A stretch of DNA of 64,000 nt from Methylobacterium sp. Leaf123 (GCF_001423405.1 NZ_LMNS01000001.1:273545-337544), one strand, 5' to 3'; positions 23,822-33,800 are shown, counted from the first letter of the stretch. The notes: generated by a model from the sequence alone, not told the origin. A program made the numbers and translations.

Positions 23822-25843
23822 GTGGACGCACGATCCGACGAACGCTCCCCCTCGCATGGCGAAGCCGGGGGGAATCACCCGCGCCACGCCGCCGAACTCA
23901 CCCTGCGAGGGCTTCTGCTCGGGGCGGTGATCACCGTCGTGTTCATGACCGCCAACCTCTATATGGGGCTGAAGACGGGCGTGACCTTCTCGACCTCGAT
24001 TCCCGCGGCGATGCTGTCGATGGGATTGCTGCGCCTGTTCGGCGGGTCCGGCATCCTCGAGAACAACATTGTCCAGACCCAAGGGTCGGCCGCGGGCACG
24101 CTGTGCAACGTCATCCTGGTCCTGCCGGGCCTCGTGCTGATCGGCCACTGGCACGGTTTCCCGTTCTGGCAGACGACGGCCGTCTGCCTCGTCGGCGGTC
24201 TGATCGGCCTCGTCTACTCAATCCCTCTTCGCCGCGCCCTGGTGATGGGGGCCGGGCTTCCCTATCCCGAGGGCACCGCCGCCGCCGAAGTGCTCCATGC
24301 GGGTGAGGCCGGCGACCGGGGCGGTCTGCGCATTCTGCTGGGCGCGGCGGGAGCGGGCGGGCTGATCGGCTTCGCCACCACCGGCCTGCGCTTGCTTGCT
24401 GACGGCCTCCACACCACCCTCGCCGCGGGGCCGGCCCTGTTCCGGCTCGCCACGGGCTTCTCCCCCGCTTTGGTCGGGGTGGGTTATCTCGTCGGTCTCG
24501 GCGCCTGCCTCGCCCTGCTGGCGGGCGTGGCCCTGGCCTGGGGCGCCGCGGTGCCGCTGCTCACCGCCTTCGGCGACGGCGCCCAGGCCGGCTCTGCGGA
24601 GGCGACGGCGCGGGCGGTTTGGTCGGAAAAGGTCCGTCTCATCGGCGCCGGCATCATCGCCGTCGGCGCCATCTGGACGGTCGCCTCCCTCGGTCGCTCG
24701 ATCCTGGGCAGCATCCGCTCCGCATTCGGTGCGGCGCAGGGCGGCGGGAAGGCTCTGCGCCAGTTGCCGCGCCAGGAGCGCGACCTGCCGATCACCTGGG
24801 TTGCGGGCAGCTCGCTTCTGCTTGCGCTGCCCCTGGCCTGGCTGTTCTTCCACTTCAGCGCGGAGGCCGAACTGGGTGGTCTGCGCTTCGCGCTGGTCGC
24901 GGTTGCCACCGTCTTCACGGTCGGCTTCGGCTTCCTGATGGCGGCCGCCTGCGGCTATCTCGCGGGCCTTCTCGGCTCGTCCTCCAGCCCGATTTCCGGC
25001 ATCGGTATCCTGACGACGCTTCTGGCGGCCCTGCTGCTCCCGCTGTTGCTCGGCCGCTCCGCCGGGCCGGAAGGCGAGCGTTTCGTCGTCGCCGCCGTTC
25101 TTCTCCTCTCGGCCATCGTCGTCACCACCGCTTCGATCGCCAACGACAACCTTCAGGATCTCAAGACCGGCCAACTCGTCGATGCCACGCCCTGGCGCCA
25201 GCAGGTGGCGTTGGCGGCAGGCGTCGCGGTCGGTGCCCTGGTGATCGCCCCACTGCTCGACCTTCTCTACAACGCCTACGGTTTCGTCGGTGCCCTGCCG
25301 CGCGAGGGCATGGACGAAGCCGCCGCCCTTCCGGCACCCCAGGCCGCGCTGATGACGCAGATCGCCGGCGGCATCGTCCGCAACGAGTTGCCCTGGTCGA
25401 TGGTGGCGACGGGAGCGGGCCTTGGTGCGATTCTCGTTGCACTGGAGGCGCGTCTGCGCCGCAGCGGGCGCGCCTTCCCGGCGCTGACTGTCGGGATCGG
25501 AATGTACCTGCCGCTGGAAGTGGTGGTGACGATCGCCTTCGGCGGCCTCGTCGGACGCCTCGCCGAGCGCCGGCTGCGCGCGGCGGGCGACGCGGTGCGG
25601 GCCGGAGGACGCCGCCGCGGCGTGCTGCTGGCCTCGGGCTTCCTCGTGGGCGAGAGCGTCGTCGGCGTCCTGCTCGCCGCCGCCGACACGCTGAGCGGGC
25701 GCGGCGGCTCCCTCGCCTTCGCGGCCGATGCGCTGGGCGGGGCAGGGCCGTGGCTCGGCCTGATCGTCTTCCTGCTGGTGCTGGCAGCCTTCTACCGCAT
25801 CGCTTCGCGCACCGACGAGGCGGGCCGCTGCGGGGAAACCTAA
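23822..25843 (+). CDS. OPT-family oligopeptide/metal-chelate transporter
   Basis: This is a polytopic membrane protein of about 673 residues with the OPT family hallmarks: ELTLRGLLLGAVITVVFMTANLYMGLKTG at the start of helix 1, the GSAAGT motif after NNIVQTQ, LPYPEGTAAAEVL, and later SIANDNLQDLKTGQLV. Fourteen or more hydrophobic helices can be counted. Bacterial members import peptides or metal chelates by proton symport. The GTG at 23822 puts about 27 residues before helix 1; an ATG at 23738 is an alternative, and neither has a convincing ribosome site. Neighbours (DUF1989, GntA-like, EgtD) suggest uptake of a small nitrogen compound or peptide, but that is inference. Confidence 0.85.
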   Translation: MDARSDERSPSHGEAGGNHPRHAAELTLRGLLLGAVITVVFMTANLYMGLKTGVTFSTSIPAAMLSMGLLRLFGGSGILENNIVQTQGSAAGTLCNVILVLPGLVLIGHWHGFPFWQTTAVCLVGGLIGLVYSIPLRRALVMGAGLPYPEGTAAAEVLHAGEAGDRGGLRILLGAAGAGGLIGFATTGLRLLADGLHTTLAAGPALFRLATGFSPALVGVGYLVGLGACLALLAGVALAWGAAVPLLTAFGDGAQAGSAEATARAVWSEKVRLIGAGIIAVGAIWTVASLGRSILGSIRSAFGAAQGGGKALRQLPRQERDLPITWVAGSSLLLALPLAWLFFHFSAEAELGGLRFALVAVATVFTVGFGFLMAAACGYLAGLLGSSSSPISGIGILTTLLAALLLPLLLGRSAGPEGERFVVAAVLLLSAIVVTTASIANDNLQDLKTGQLVDATPWRQQVALAAGVAVGALVIAPLLDLLYNAYGFVGALPREGMDEAAALPAPQAALMTQIAGGIVRNELPWSMVATGAGLGAILVALEARLRRSGRAFPALTVGIGMYLPLEVVVTIAFGGLVGRLAERRLRAAGDAVRAGGRRRGVLLASGFLVGESVVGVLLAAADTLSGRGGSLAFAADALGGAGPWLGLIVFLLVLAAFYRIASRTDEAGRCGET

Positions 25844-25911
25844 ACCGTCCTCGATTTCGTCGCGATTGCAGGCGACCCTACCGGCGCGACCGCCCCGTTG
25901 CGACGGATACC

Positions 25912-26706
25912 ATGAACGCCCACGCCTCGTCCTTGCCGCGCCGTCAGAGCCATCTCGACGTCTACCTGCGCGTCCTCAGCGCCCTGATGCTGCGCGACAT
26001 GCGCAGCCGCTTCGGCGGAACCTACTGGGGCTACCTCGTGCAGGTGCTCTGGCCCTGCGTGCATCTCGGGATCCTCGTCGGCATCATGACATTCCGCGGC
26101 GTCAAGTCGCCCATGGGTGACGATGCGATGGTCTTCATTGCGTCGGGCGCATTGCCGGCGCTTGCCTTCCAGTACATCTCCCGCGAGGTGATGAAGGGCT
26201 ACATGATTCACAAGCCGCTGACTTACTTCCCGCAAGTGAAGCGCTTCGATACGATCGTCGCCCGTATCCTTGTCGAAATCGTCAGCAGTTTCCTGGGCGT
26301 CTGCCTCGTTTTCCTCGTCCTTATCTGCTTCGGTGCCGATCCCGTCCCCAACGACATGATGATGGCCATCACCGGTTATCTGACAGCGATTGCGCTCGGG
26401 ATCGGTGTCGGGACGATCAACGTCGGAATCTGTTCAGTTTTCCCTGGCTGGGCGCTCGGCTACATTTTGGTGACTATCACTCTGTATATGACGAGCGGTG
26501 TGTATTTCATGGCATGTTACATGCCGGATGAAATTTACTACTATATGAAATGGAATCCTATTACGCAGCTCATCGAGTGGGTTCGTCTTGGATACGATCC
26601 GACGATCCCCGCCCAGGTCGATTATCTTTATCTTTTCGGTTGGGTTTTCGGCAGCCTTACCATCGGGCTTCTCATGGAGCGTTACGTCGTTCGGGCACAG
26701 CAGTAG
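25912..26706 (+). CDS. ABC-2 type permease of the polysaccharide-export (KpsM-like) class
   Basis: This 264-residue inner-membrane protein has an amphipathic N-terminus (VYLRVLSALMLRDMRSRFGGTYWGYL, shown here in two parts by sense) and about six hydrophobic helices, as in KpsM/Wzm permeases that export capsule or O-antigen. Such permeases need an ATP-binding partner (KpsT/Wzt), and none is encoded nearby, nor are other capsule genes. The last 250 bases use many A/T-ending codons (TAT, TTT, ATT) and look clearly less GC-rich than flanking genes, a sign of transfer or relaxed selection. A tRNA-Ala follows. The gene may act with a distant ATPase, or be a remnant of a larger cluster. Confidence 0.8.
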   Translation: MNAHASSLPRRQSHLDVYLRVLSALMLRDMRSRFGGTYWGYLVQVLWPCVHLGILVGIMTFRGVKSPMGDDAMVFIASGALPALAFQYISREVMKGYMIHKPLTYFPQVKRFDTIVARILVEIVSSFLGVCLVFLVLICFGADPVPNDMMMAITGYLTAIALGIGVGTINVGICSVFPGWALGYILVTITLYMTSGVYFMACYMPDEIYYYMKWNPITQLIEWVRLGYDPTIPAQVDYLYLFGWVFGSLTIGLLMERYVVRAQQ

Positions 26707-26976
26707 CCGGGCCTCGGCTCCGCTGGGCAGAGCGGGAATCGACTTTCCAACCTAGATTCGGCGGTGCCGGGGAAGATTCATCGTCGAGCGGGAGCCAATC
26801 GAATGGCGTTCTCCGTCGAACTGCGCGGAGAAACGGAGGCGGCTCAAAAATCTGCCCTCACCTCGAAAAAAGGGGGTTGAGTCCCGCCAATCCGCACCGT
26901 ATAGAACCGCCCATCGCCGACGCACTCAGCGCCGCCGGCGAGGCCAGAGACCGGAAGCGGTCACGGCAGAAATGAT
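26707..26976. other. Intergenic region before tRNA-Ala
   Basis: No convincing gene was found. A 25-codon frame (26803-26880) follows a GGGAG site at slightly long spacing, but it encodes a featureless peptide. The final part carries the tRNA promoter. Confidence 0.4.
26877..26905 (+). promoter_or_regulatory. Promoter for tRNA-Ala
   Basis: TTGAGT (26877-26882), 17 bases, TATAGA (26900-26905). Both hexamers and the spacing fit a housekeeping promoter. The tRNA begins about 72 bases downstream. Confidence 0.55.
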
Positions 26977-27052
26977 GGGGCCTTAGCTCAGCTGGGAGAG
27001 CGCTTCCATGGCATGGAAGAGGTCATCGGTTCGATCCCGTTAGGCTCCACCA
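26977..27052 (+). tRNA. tRNA-Ala (anticodon GGC)
   Basis: The acceptor stem GGGGCCT pairs with AGGCTCC and contains the G3:U70 wobble pair that marks alanine tRNAs. The anticodon loop ATGGCAT gives GGC, the T-loop is GGTTCGATCCC, and CCA is encoded. Confidence 0.95.
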
Positions 27053-27308
27053 TCATACTTTCCCGAGAATGACAGAGCGGCTGAGTGGCCCACGCGACAG
27101 CGCCGGGCCCTGCAGCGCAACCTGAATTCCCGCTTGGATGAATCACCGTGGGCCCTGGGATCAGCGCTCAACGCATCGTCCTTGGCATCGTCTCGAATCC
27201 CGCATGACGAGCTTCGAGGGATCTGCTCAGAAGACCCCTCTCAGGTTCGATTTATTATCCTGTGACAGCGGCTTGATGCCCGATCGAGCATCACGGCTCC
27301 CCTAGACC

Positions 27309-28016
27309 CTAGCGAGCGATCTGCCAGGGGCTGATGATGCGGGTGGCTTTCGGGCCGGTCTCGGCGCGAGCTTGCCGGGTCAGCGGCTCAATCGTTTCCT
27401 GCGGGGCCAGACGGCGGGCTTTGGCGAGCGCTTTACGAACCTCCTCGGCGGGCATGGCGCCGTGCGGCAGCATCATCGCCATCAATTGGCGGCGGGTTTT
27501 CGCATTGAGCGTGCGCGCGTGTTTCACATCCTCGAAGTCGCTCATCCGGTGGCGAGCTGCCTTGGCGCCGCGACCACGACCACGGTCGTCATGGCCCATG
27601 AAGACTTTCGGGCCGTTCGGCATGACCACGATATCACCGGGGCGCAGCGTCTCGTCGCGCAGAAGCGCCGCGGTCGGATTGGCCGCGATCGCCTTCGAAT
27701 CGACCGGTTGCTTGCCGCTGATCCCGAGGCCGTCATCCTTCGGCAGAGCCGCGTAACGCACCTTCGGCCGGCTGCGATCCGCGGTGCCGCGATGCCGGCG
27801 CCAGCGATACCGCTCGTTGACCTCGCCGCCGCCGTAAACCTGGATGGGGGCCACCACGGGGGCGGGCGCTGCCCGCTGCGGGGAAAAGAGCTGCTGGAAC
27901 AGGCCGCCGAGGCCGCCCTCCTGAGCGTGAACGCCGGCGGCGGTGGACAGGATGAAAGCGGAAGAGGCCAGGACGAGCGCGAGGCGTTGTCCGGAGCGGC
28001 GCAGGGTCGAAGGCAT
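27309..28016 (-). CDS. Secreted hypothetical protein, basic
   Basis: This 235-residue protein has a clear signal peptide (RLALVLASSAFILSTAAGVHAQ, cleavage near residue 31 after AQ). The mature part is rich in Arg, Ala and Pro, with a His/Arg-rich segment (YRWRRHRG) and a central GDIVVMPNGPKVFMG that resembles a short beta-hairpin. No enzymatic motif was recognised. The start at 28016 is preferred because it begins the signal peptide directly; an in-frame ATG 48 bases upstream would only add polar residues. It is probably periplasmic. It is divergent from the YihY-like gene, with 236 bases between starts. Confidence 0.7.
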   Translation of the reverse strand: MPSTLRRSGQRLALVLASSAFILSTAAGVHAQEGGLGGLFQQLFSPQRAAPAPVVAPIQVYGGGEVNERYRWRRHRGTADRSRPKVRYAALPKDDGLGISGKQPVDSKAIAANPTAALLRDETLRPGDIVVMPNGPKVFMGHDDRGRGRGAKAARHRMSDFEDVKHARTLNAKTRRQLMAMMLPHGAMPAEEVRKALAKARRLAPQETIEPLTRQARAETGPKATRIISPWQIAR

Positions 28017-28252
28017 CGACGGCTCCTGAAGCGAGGCGGTCGCGTTCGACCGATGCGCTGTCAACCGGGGCCGATCTTAACGGTTCCGGCGAGAACTTGG
28101 CGCGAATGTGAATTTTTCATGAGTGCGCTGTTCGAATACGCAACGGCGAAGCGCTTTTGCCCGCGGGCTCACGTCCCTGTGAACCGAAAGTCGGCCTGAA
28201 TGGTTGCTGTCCAGCGCCGCCTCTTCGCGCGCTGGACGGAGCCAACCCCGCG

Positions 28253-29434
28253 ATGCCTACACCCGATCGCGTCGTCCCCGACGCCGCTGCCACGGCGGAC
28301 AACCCCCGCTATCCGGCCTTGTGGACCATGGCACTGGCGACGGCGCTCCTCGGGGTTGTCGCGCTTCCACGCCGCTCGGCACAGCCTACGGATCGTGCCG
28401 CGGACCACGCGCGAGGCCCATCGGACAGCGATGCGGCCCGCAAGGAATCCCCCTCCCACGAGGGCGCCGATGCCCACGGGGTCGCGCGGACCGAGCAGGA
28501 CCGTGGCCGCTCCGCCGACAAGCCGACCGAGGTGCCCGTCGAAGGTTGGAAGGACGTCCTGAAGCGGACCTACCGGGATATCGGCGAGAACCGTCTCACC
28601 CTGGTCTCGGCGGGCGTGACCTTCTTCGTCCTCCTCGCCATCTTCCCCGCCATCGCCGCGCTGGTCTCCGTCTACGGGCTGATCGCCGACGTCTCGACCA
28701 TCAACCATCAGATCGATGCGTTGCGCGGTGTCCTCCCCTCCGGGGGCGTCGACATCGTCGCCGAACAGGTGAAGCGCGTGACGGAAAAGGGCGATACGAC
28801 CTTGGGGCTGACTGCCCTCGTCGGCATCGCCCTTTCGATCTGGAGTGCCAATGGCGGTGTGAAGCACGTCTTCGACGCGCTCAATCTCGTCTACAACGAG
28901 CGCGAGCGACGCGGCTTCTTCAAGCTCAACCTCGTCTCGCTGGCTTTCACTGCGGGCGCGCTGCTCTTCATCGTGCTCGCGCTCGCCGGCATTGTCGCCG
29001 TGCCGGTGGCGATTCAGTTTCTGGGTCTGTCGGGGGATGCGTGGTGGTTGACGCTTCTGCGTTGGCCGGTCCTGTTCGTGATCGTCATCCTAATGCTTGC
29101 CGTGCTGTACCGCTACGGTCCCAGCCGGGATGCGCCGCGCTGGCGTTGGGTCACGCCGGGCGGCATGGCCGCCGGCTTCCTGTGGCTGGCCGGCTCGTTG
29201 CTGTTCTCGTGGTACGTCTCGAATTTCGGCAGCTACGACAAGACCTACGGCTCCCTCGGCGCCGCCATTGGCTTCATGACCTGGATCTGGCTCTCGACCA
29301 CGATCGTGCTGCTCGGTGCGCAGCTCAATGCCGAACTCGAACATCAGACCGCCAAGGACACCACCGTCGGTGCACCGAAGCCGCTCGGCACGCGTGACGC
29401 CCGCATGGCGGACACGGTGGGAGCCGCGGCCTGA
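28253..29434 (+). CDS. YihY/BrkB-family inner-membrane protein
   Basis: This 393-residue protein belongs to the YihY/virulence factor BrkB family (once misnamed RNase BN). It starts with one hydrophobic segment (LWTMALATALLGVVAL), then a long charged linker to about residue 98. The family domain follows, opening with WKDVLKRTYRDIGENRLTLVSAGVTFF (recognisable in its first residues), with GLTALVGIALSIWSANGG and the C-terminal YGSLGAAIGFMTWIWLS. Six hydrophobic helices are expected. Function is unproven; transport or envelope roles are proposed for relatives. The long hydrophilic linker between the first helix and the domain is unusual. The ATG at 28253 begins MPTPDRVV. Confidence 0.85.
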   Translation: MPTPDRVVPDAAATADNPRYPALWTMALATALLGVVALPRRSAQPTDRAADHARGPSDSDAARKESPSHEGADAHGVARTEQDRGRSADKPTEVPVEGWKDVLKRTYRDIGENRLTLVSAGVTFFVLLAIFPAIAALVSVYGLIADVSTINHQIDALRGVLPSGGVDIVAEQVKRVTEKGDTTLGLTALVGIALSIWSANGGVKHVFDALNLVYNERERRGFFKLNLVSLAFTAGALLFIVLALAGIVAVPVAIQFLGLSGDAWWLTLLRWPVLFVIVILMLAVLYRYGPSRDAPRWRWVTPGGMAAGFLWLAGSLLFSWYVSNFGSYDKTYGSLGAAIGFMTWIWLSTTIVLLGAQLNAELEHQTAKDTTVGAPKPLGTRDARMADTVGAAA

Positions 29435-29449
29435 CGGGGGCTCCCGCCC

Positions 29450-29776
29450 TCAATTCTTCGCTTTGCTCGGGTCGTCGGCCGGATTCAGGTCGTTCACGCC
29501 GACCGGCCCGCTTCCGTGCACTTGAAGGACGACCGGTTCGTTGGTCGTCCAGAGGGCGTGCGGTGTGTTCTCGGGCAGGAACGCCGATTTCTGTGCCCTT
29601 CGGCAGATCGTGCGGCCCCTTCTCCCGTTTGACGGCAGCGCCATCGAGCAAGGTCACCGCGCCGGTCCTTCGCCATGCGGCGCGCCGGCCGTGTGCGCTT
29701 CACCGAGGCAGAACGAAAGGGGGAGGGCGAACACTGCGCCTCTCATGATCGCAGCCGAGCCTGAGGGAAGCGTCAT
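29450..29776 (-). pseudogene. Decayed secreted cupin-domain gene
   Basis: Three pieces of one protein can be read in different frames on this strand. The first is a signal peptide (MRGAVFALPLSFCLGEAHTA) that runs to a stop near 29655. The second is VTLLDGAAVKREKGPHDLP in the next frame. The third, after another one-base shift near 29580, is the cupin tail FLPENTPHALWTTNEPVVLQVHGSGP ending in NPADDP. In intact relatives of this cupin family, LPAGTPHxxWT...VVQVHGxGP and NPADDP form the C-terminal half of one domain of about 140 residues. Here the His-rich first cupin motif is missing. Two frame changes plus an internal deletion argue for inactivation, barring sequencing error. Confidence 0.6.
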
Positions 29777-29862
29777 GGGCCTCCCTCTCGGACTTTTGGC
29801 CCGGGCGGTCCGGCCGCTCGAAGCCGGACGCTTTTCCCTGCGCTTTTCCGGTGCCGTACGCA

Positions 29863-29893
29863 CAAGAAAACGGCGGGGCTCGCGCCCCGCCGT
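29863..29893 (-). terminator. Intrinsic terminator for the glycine-repeat secreted protein gene
   Basis: On the minus strand ACGGCGGGGC and GCCCCGCCGT form a 10-bp stem with a 4-base loop, followed by TTTTCTTG. It lies 29 bases after the stop at 29922. Confidence 0.8.
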
Positions 29894-29921
29894 TCGATCG
29901 TACTGAAAGTGTGGAGTGGTC

Positions 29922-30344
29922 TCAGTAGGCGGCTCGGCCGTAGGCGCCGGCCCGATCGACCGGCTGAGCGCCGTAGGTAGAACCGGCCGGGCGGCGGACC
30001 GAGCCAGTGACGATGCCGTCGGCCGCGCTGGCCGTGCCTCTGGCGACACCGCCGACCACGTTGCCGGCCGCATCGGCGGTTCCGCCGACGATGTTACCCG
30101 CTGCGCCCAGCGTGCCACCGACAATGTTGCCCGCCGCGCCAGTTACGCCGCCGACGACATTGCCGACACCGCCGAGGAGGCCGTCGCGCTCACGCACCGG
30201 GTCGATATGCGCGCCCCACACGTTGAGGGTGCCGTCACGGTTGTAGCCGGCGCTGTCGGACGCGACGCCCTGGGCGAGGCTCGGGGTCGCGGCAAGGCCG
30301 AGGGCCAGAGCGAGGGCAGCGGTGATCTTGGTGCGATTGGTCAT
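29922..30344 (-). CDS. Secreted protein with four 11-residue glycine repeats
   Basis: This 140-residue protein has a signal peptide (ALALALGLAATPSLAQ, cleavage after residue 25). Its middle is built from four tandem 11-residue repeats of the form GN(V/I)VGGTxxAA (residues 61-104). Small residues at fixed spacing resemble glycine-zipper packing, which could insert into or lie along a membrane. The C-terminus is Tyr/Gly/Ala-rich and ends in AY. No cysteine and no enzymatic motif were seen. The ATG at 30344 is followed by basic residues as expected for a signal peptide. Its own terminator lies downstream. A similar GNLVGGTVQTAA motif occurs in the membrane protein at 55451. Confidence 0.75.
   Translation of the reverse strand: MTNRTKITAALALALGLAATPSLAQGVASDSAGYNRDGTLNVWGAHIDPVRERDGLLGGVGNVVGGVTGAAGNIVGGTLGAAGNIVGGTADAAGNVVGGVARGTASAADGIVTGSVRRPAGSTYGAQPVDRAGAYGRAAY
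30033..30164 (-). repeat. Four tandem 33-bp units (GNxVGG repeats)
   Basis: Four 33-bp units encode GNVVGGVTGAA, GNIVGGTLGAA, GNIVGGTADAA and GNVVGGVARGT. The first three are close copies; the fourth has diverged. Confidence 0.8.
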
Positions 30345-30847
30345 GATCAATCCTTTATCCCTTGGTGCGGGCGCCGATGCACTTGGCTTGATCTTTGGAG
30401 CAATCAGGTCAGGCCGTCGCCCGTCTTCGATGAACGGGATTTGGGGCTGATCTCTTGGGAGACAATAGCCGGTTTGTCGCGCTGCAGCATCGATATATTT
30501 CGAATTCACCTTTCGCGCCCGAAATTTCGTGCAGCGACATTGCGCGCAGCCGAAAAAGCTTAGGATCTCGAAAGTGTTGCCGCTGATGTCGTGGCTCAAC
30601 TTTGCAGGGTGCACGAGCGCACATGGACCCCGTGCCCGCTAATTTTTTAAGCGGTTCGCCTCTCGCGTCGCGCAAATGCTCTCGCGATGGACAAGGCCGG
30701 CGCGATGCCATGGCGGCCGTCAGGGATCAGAGAACCGGGGACCTGCGGCATTTCCCGGCGCCGGGGCGATGTTCTGAAGCGGCGAAAATGCTCTATGGAT
30801 CGGCGGCCCCGCCCTTGGGCCTCCATTCGCCGATGGCTGTTCGACCG
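30345..30847. other. Intergenic region between the divergent secreted gene and polA
   Basis: This stretch should hold both promoters. The polA frame stays open upstream to 30602, but those codons lack family similarity. The part from about 30480 to 30560 is less GC-rich and might include promoter elements; no hexamer pair was convincing. Confidence 0.45.
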
Positions 30848-33800
30848 ATGACCGAAGAGACGCAACCGCAACCGGCCAAGCCCGTCTGCGCCGACGACCG
30901 GGTGATCCTCGTCGATGGCTCGTCCTTCATCTTCCGGGCGTACTTCCAGTCGATCAATCAGGACCAGAAGTACAACACCCGCCCCTCCGACGGGCTGCCC
31001 ACGGGGGCGGTGCGCCTGTTCTGCACCAAGATCGCGCAGTTCCTTCAGGAGGGCGCGGCGGGGGTGAAGCCGACCCATCTCGGCATCGTCTTCGACAAGT
31101 CCGAGGGCTCGTTCCGCAAGGAGCTGTTCCCCGATTACAAGGGCCACCGGCCGGACGCGCCCGACGACCTGAAGCGCCAGATGCCGCTGATGCGCGATGC
31201 GGTGCGGGCCTTCGGGCTGCATGCGGTGGAATTGGTGCGCTACGAGGCCGACGACCTGATCGCGACCTACGCGCGCCAGGCCGAGGCGCGCGGCGCCGAG
31301 GTCATCATCGTGTCCTCCGACAAGGACCTGATGCAGCTCGTCTCGGACAAGATCCGGTTCTACGATTTCGAGTCGGGCGCCAAGGGCAAGCCCGGCTACC
31401 GCCCTGAGCGCAACCTCGACCGCGAGGCGATCATCGCCAAGTGGGAGGGCCTCGCGCCCGAGCAGATCGGCGACGCGCTGGCGCTGATCGGCGACACCTC
31501 CGACAACGTGCCGGGCGTGCCCGGCATCGGCCTGAAGACGGCCGCGGCCCTCATCAAGGAATATGGCAGCCTGGAGCAGCTCTTGGAGCGGGCGGCCGAG
31601 ATCAAGCAGCCCAAGCGCCGGGAAATGCTGCTCGCCAACATCGATCAGGCCAAGCTCTCGCGCCGCCTCGTGGCGCTCGAAGAGAGCGTGCCGGTGCCGG
31701 TGCCGCTCGATGAACTCGGCGTGCCGCAGCCCGATCCGGAAAAGCTCGTCGGCTTCCTGAAGGCCATGGAGTTCAACACGCTGACGCGGCGCATCGCGCA
31801 GATGCTCCACGTCGATCCCGAAGCGGTGAAGCCCGACCCGGCGCTGCTGCCGGGCGCACAGCCCCACGCCTACACCAACGCGGCCGGCGGCAGCGATGCC
31901 GTGCCGTTCTTCGGCGACACCGTGCCGGTCGATCCCGAGACCGCCGCCGCACCTGAGCGGACGGATGGTGCGGCCCCGCCCGAGGCGGGTGAGGCCGACC
32001 CCTTCGCCGATCTCGACCTGCCGGATCAGGCTCCGAAGAAGAAGCGCGGCTCCAACGAGCCGACGCCCGCGACCCTCGTCGGCGCCCGCGCGGCGGAATC
32101 GGTCAAGCCGTTCGATACGGCCGCCTACGAAACCATCGCCACCGTGGAGCAGCTCGAAGCCTGGATCGCCGAGAGCTACGAGGCCGGCGTGATCGCGGTC
32201 GATACCGAGACCGACGCGCTCGACGCGGCCAAGGCGGGCCTCGTCGGCGTCTCGCTCGCCACCGCGCCGGGGCGGGCCGCCTATATCCCGCTCGCCCATG
32301 TGAAGCCTGAGGTGAAGGGCGGCGACCTGTTCGGCGAGAGCGGGGCAGGGGCCGATGCCTCGGACAAGCAGCCCGGCCAGATCGATTTCGGCACCGCCCT
32401 CAAGCTGCTGAAGCCGCTCCTGGAGGATGCCGGCACGCTCAAGGTCGGCCAGAACCTGAAATACGACCTCTCGGTGCTGCACCGCTACGGCATCGACGTG
32501 ACGCCCTTCGACGACACGATGCTGATCTCCTACGTGCTCGATGCCGGCAAGGGCGGGCACGGCATGGACGAACTCGCCCGCCGCCATCTCGGCCACCAGC
32601 CGATCACCTTCGCCGATGTGGCCGGCACCGGCCGCAACAAGGTCACCTTCGACCGCGTGGCGATCGATCGGGCGACCGCCTACGCGGCGGAGGATGCCGA
32701 CGTCACCTTACGCCTGTGGCGGATGATGAAGCCGCGCCTCGTCGCCGAGCACCGGGTGACGGTCTACGAGACGCTGGAACGTCCGCTGGTGCCGGTTCTG
32801 GCGCGAATGGAGCGGGCCGGCATCGCCATCGACCGCAACATGCTGAGCCGCCTCTCCGGCGACTTCTCGCAGATCCTGGCGCGGCTGGAGGAGGAGATTC
32901 AGGAGGACGCGGGCGAGCGGTTTCAGGTCTCCTCACCGAAGCAGATCGGCGACGTGCTGTTCGGCAAGATGGGCCTGCCCGGCGCGAAGAAGACGCCGTC
33001 CGGCCAGTGGGCCACGCCCGCGACGCTCCTCGAAGAGCTGGCCCAGGCCGGCCACGACCTGCCGAAGAAGATTCTCAACTGGCGCCAGCTCTCGAAGCTG
33101 AAATCGACCTATACCGATTCGCTGCAACAGCATGCCGACCGGGGGACCAACCGGGTCCATACCTCGTTCGCGCTCGCGGCGACGACGACCGGCCGGCTCT
33201 CCTCCTCGGACCCGAACCTGCAGAACATCCCGATCCGCACGGAGGAGGGGCGGCGTATCCGCCGCGCCTTCGTCGCGCCCGAGGGCAAGAAGCTGATCTC
33301 GGCCGATTACAGCCAGATCGAGCTGCGCCTGCTCGCCCACATCGCCGACATCCCGCAATTGCGCGAGGCGTTCGAGCAGGGGATCGACATCCACGCGGCC
33401 ACGGCGTCGGCCATGTTCGGCGTCGCCCTCGACCAGATGACCGGGGACCTGCGGCGGCGGGCCAAGACCATCAATTTCGGCATCATCTACGGCATCTCGG
33501 CCTTCGGGCTGGCCGACCGCCTCGGCATCGGCCGCGAGGAGGCCTCGGCCTTCATCAAGCAGTATTTCGAGCGGTTTCCCGGCATCCGCGACTACATCGA
33601 CACCACCAAGCGCTCGTGCCGCGAGAAGGGCTACGTGACGACCCTGTTCGGCCGCGTCTGCCACTACCCGCAGATCCGCTCGAACAACCCGTCCGAGCGG
33701 GCGAGCGTGGAGCGCCAAGCCATCAATGCCCCGATCCAGGGCACCGCCGCCGACATCATCCGCCGCGCCATGACGCGGATGGAGGATGCGCTGGAGGTCA

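Noticed and set aside
26803-26880. 25-codon frame after the ABC permease
   Set aside because: The GGGAG site is too far upstream and the peptide has no feature; chance is likely.
30602-30847. Upstream in-frame extension of polA
   Set aside because: The codons lack similarity to DNA polymerase I, and the family start MTEETQPQPAKP is at 30848.
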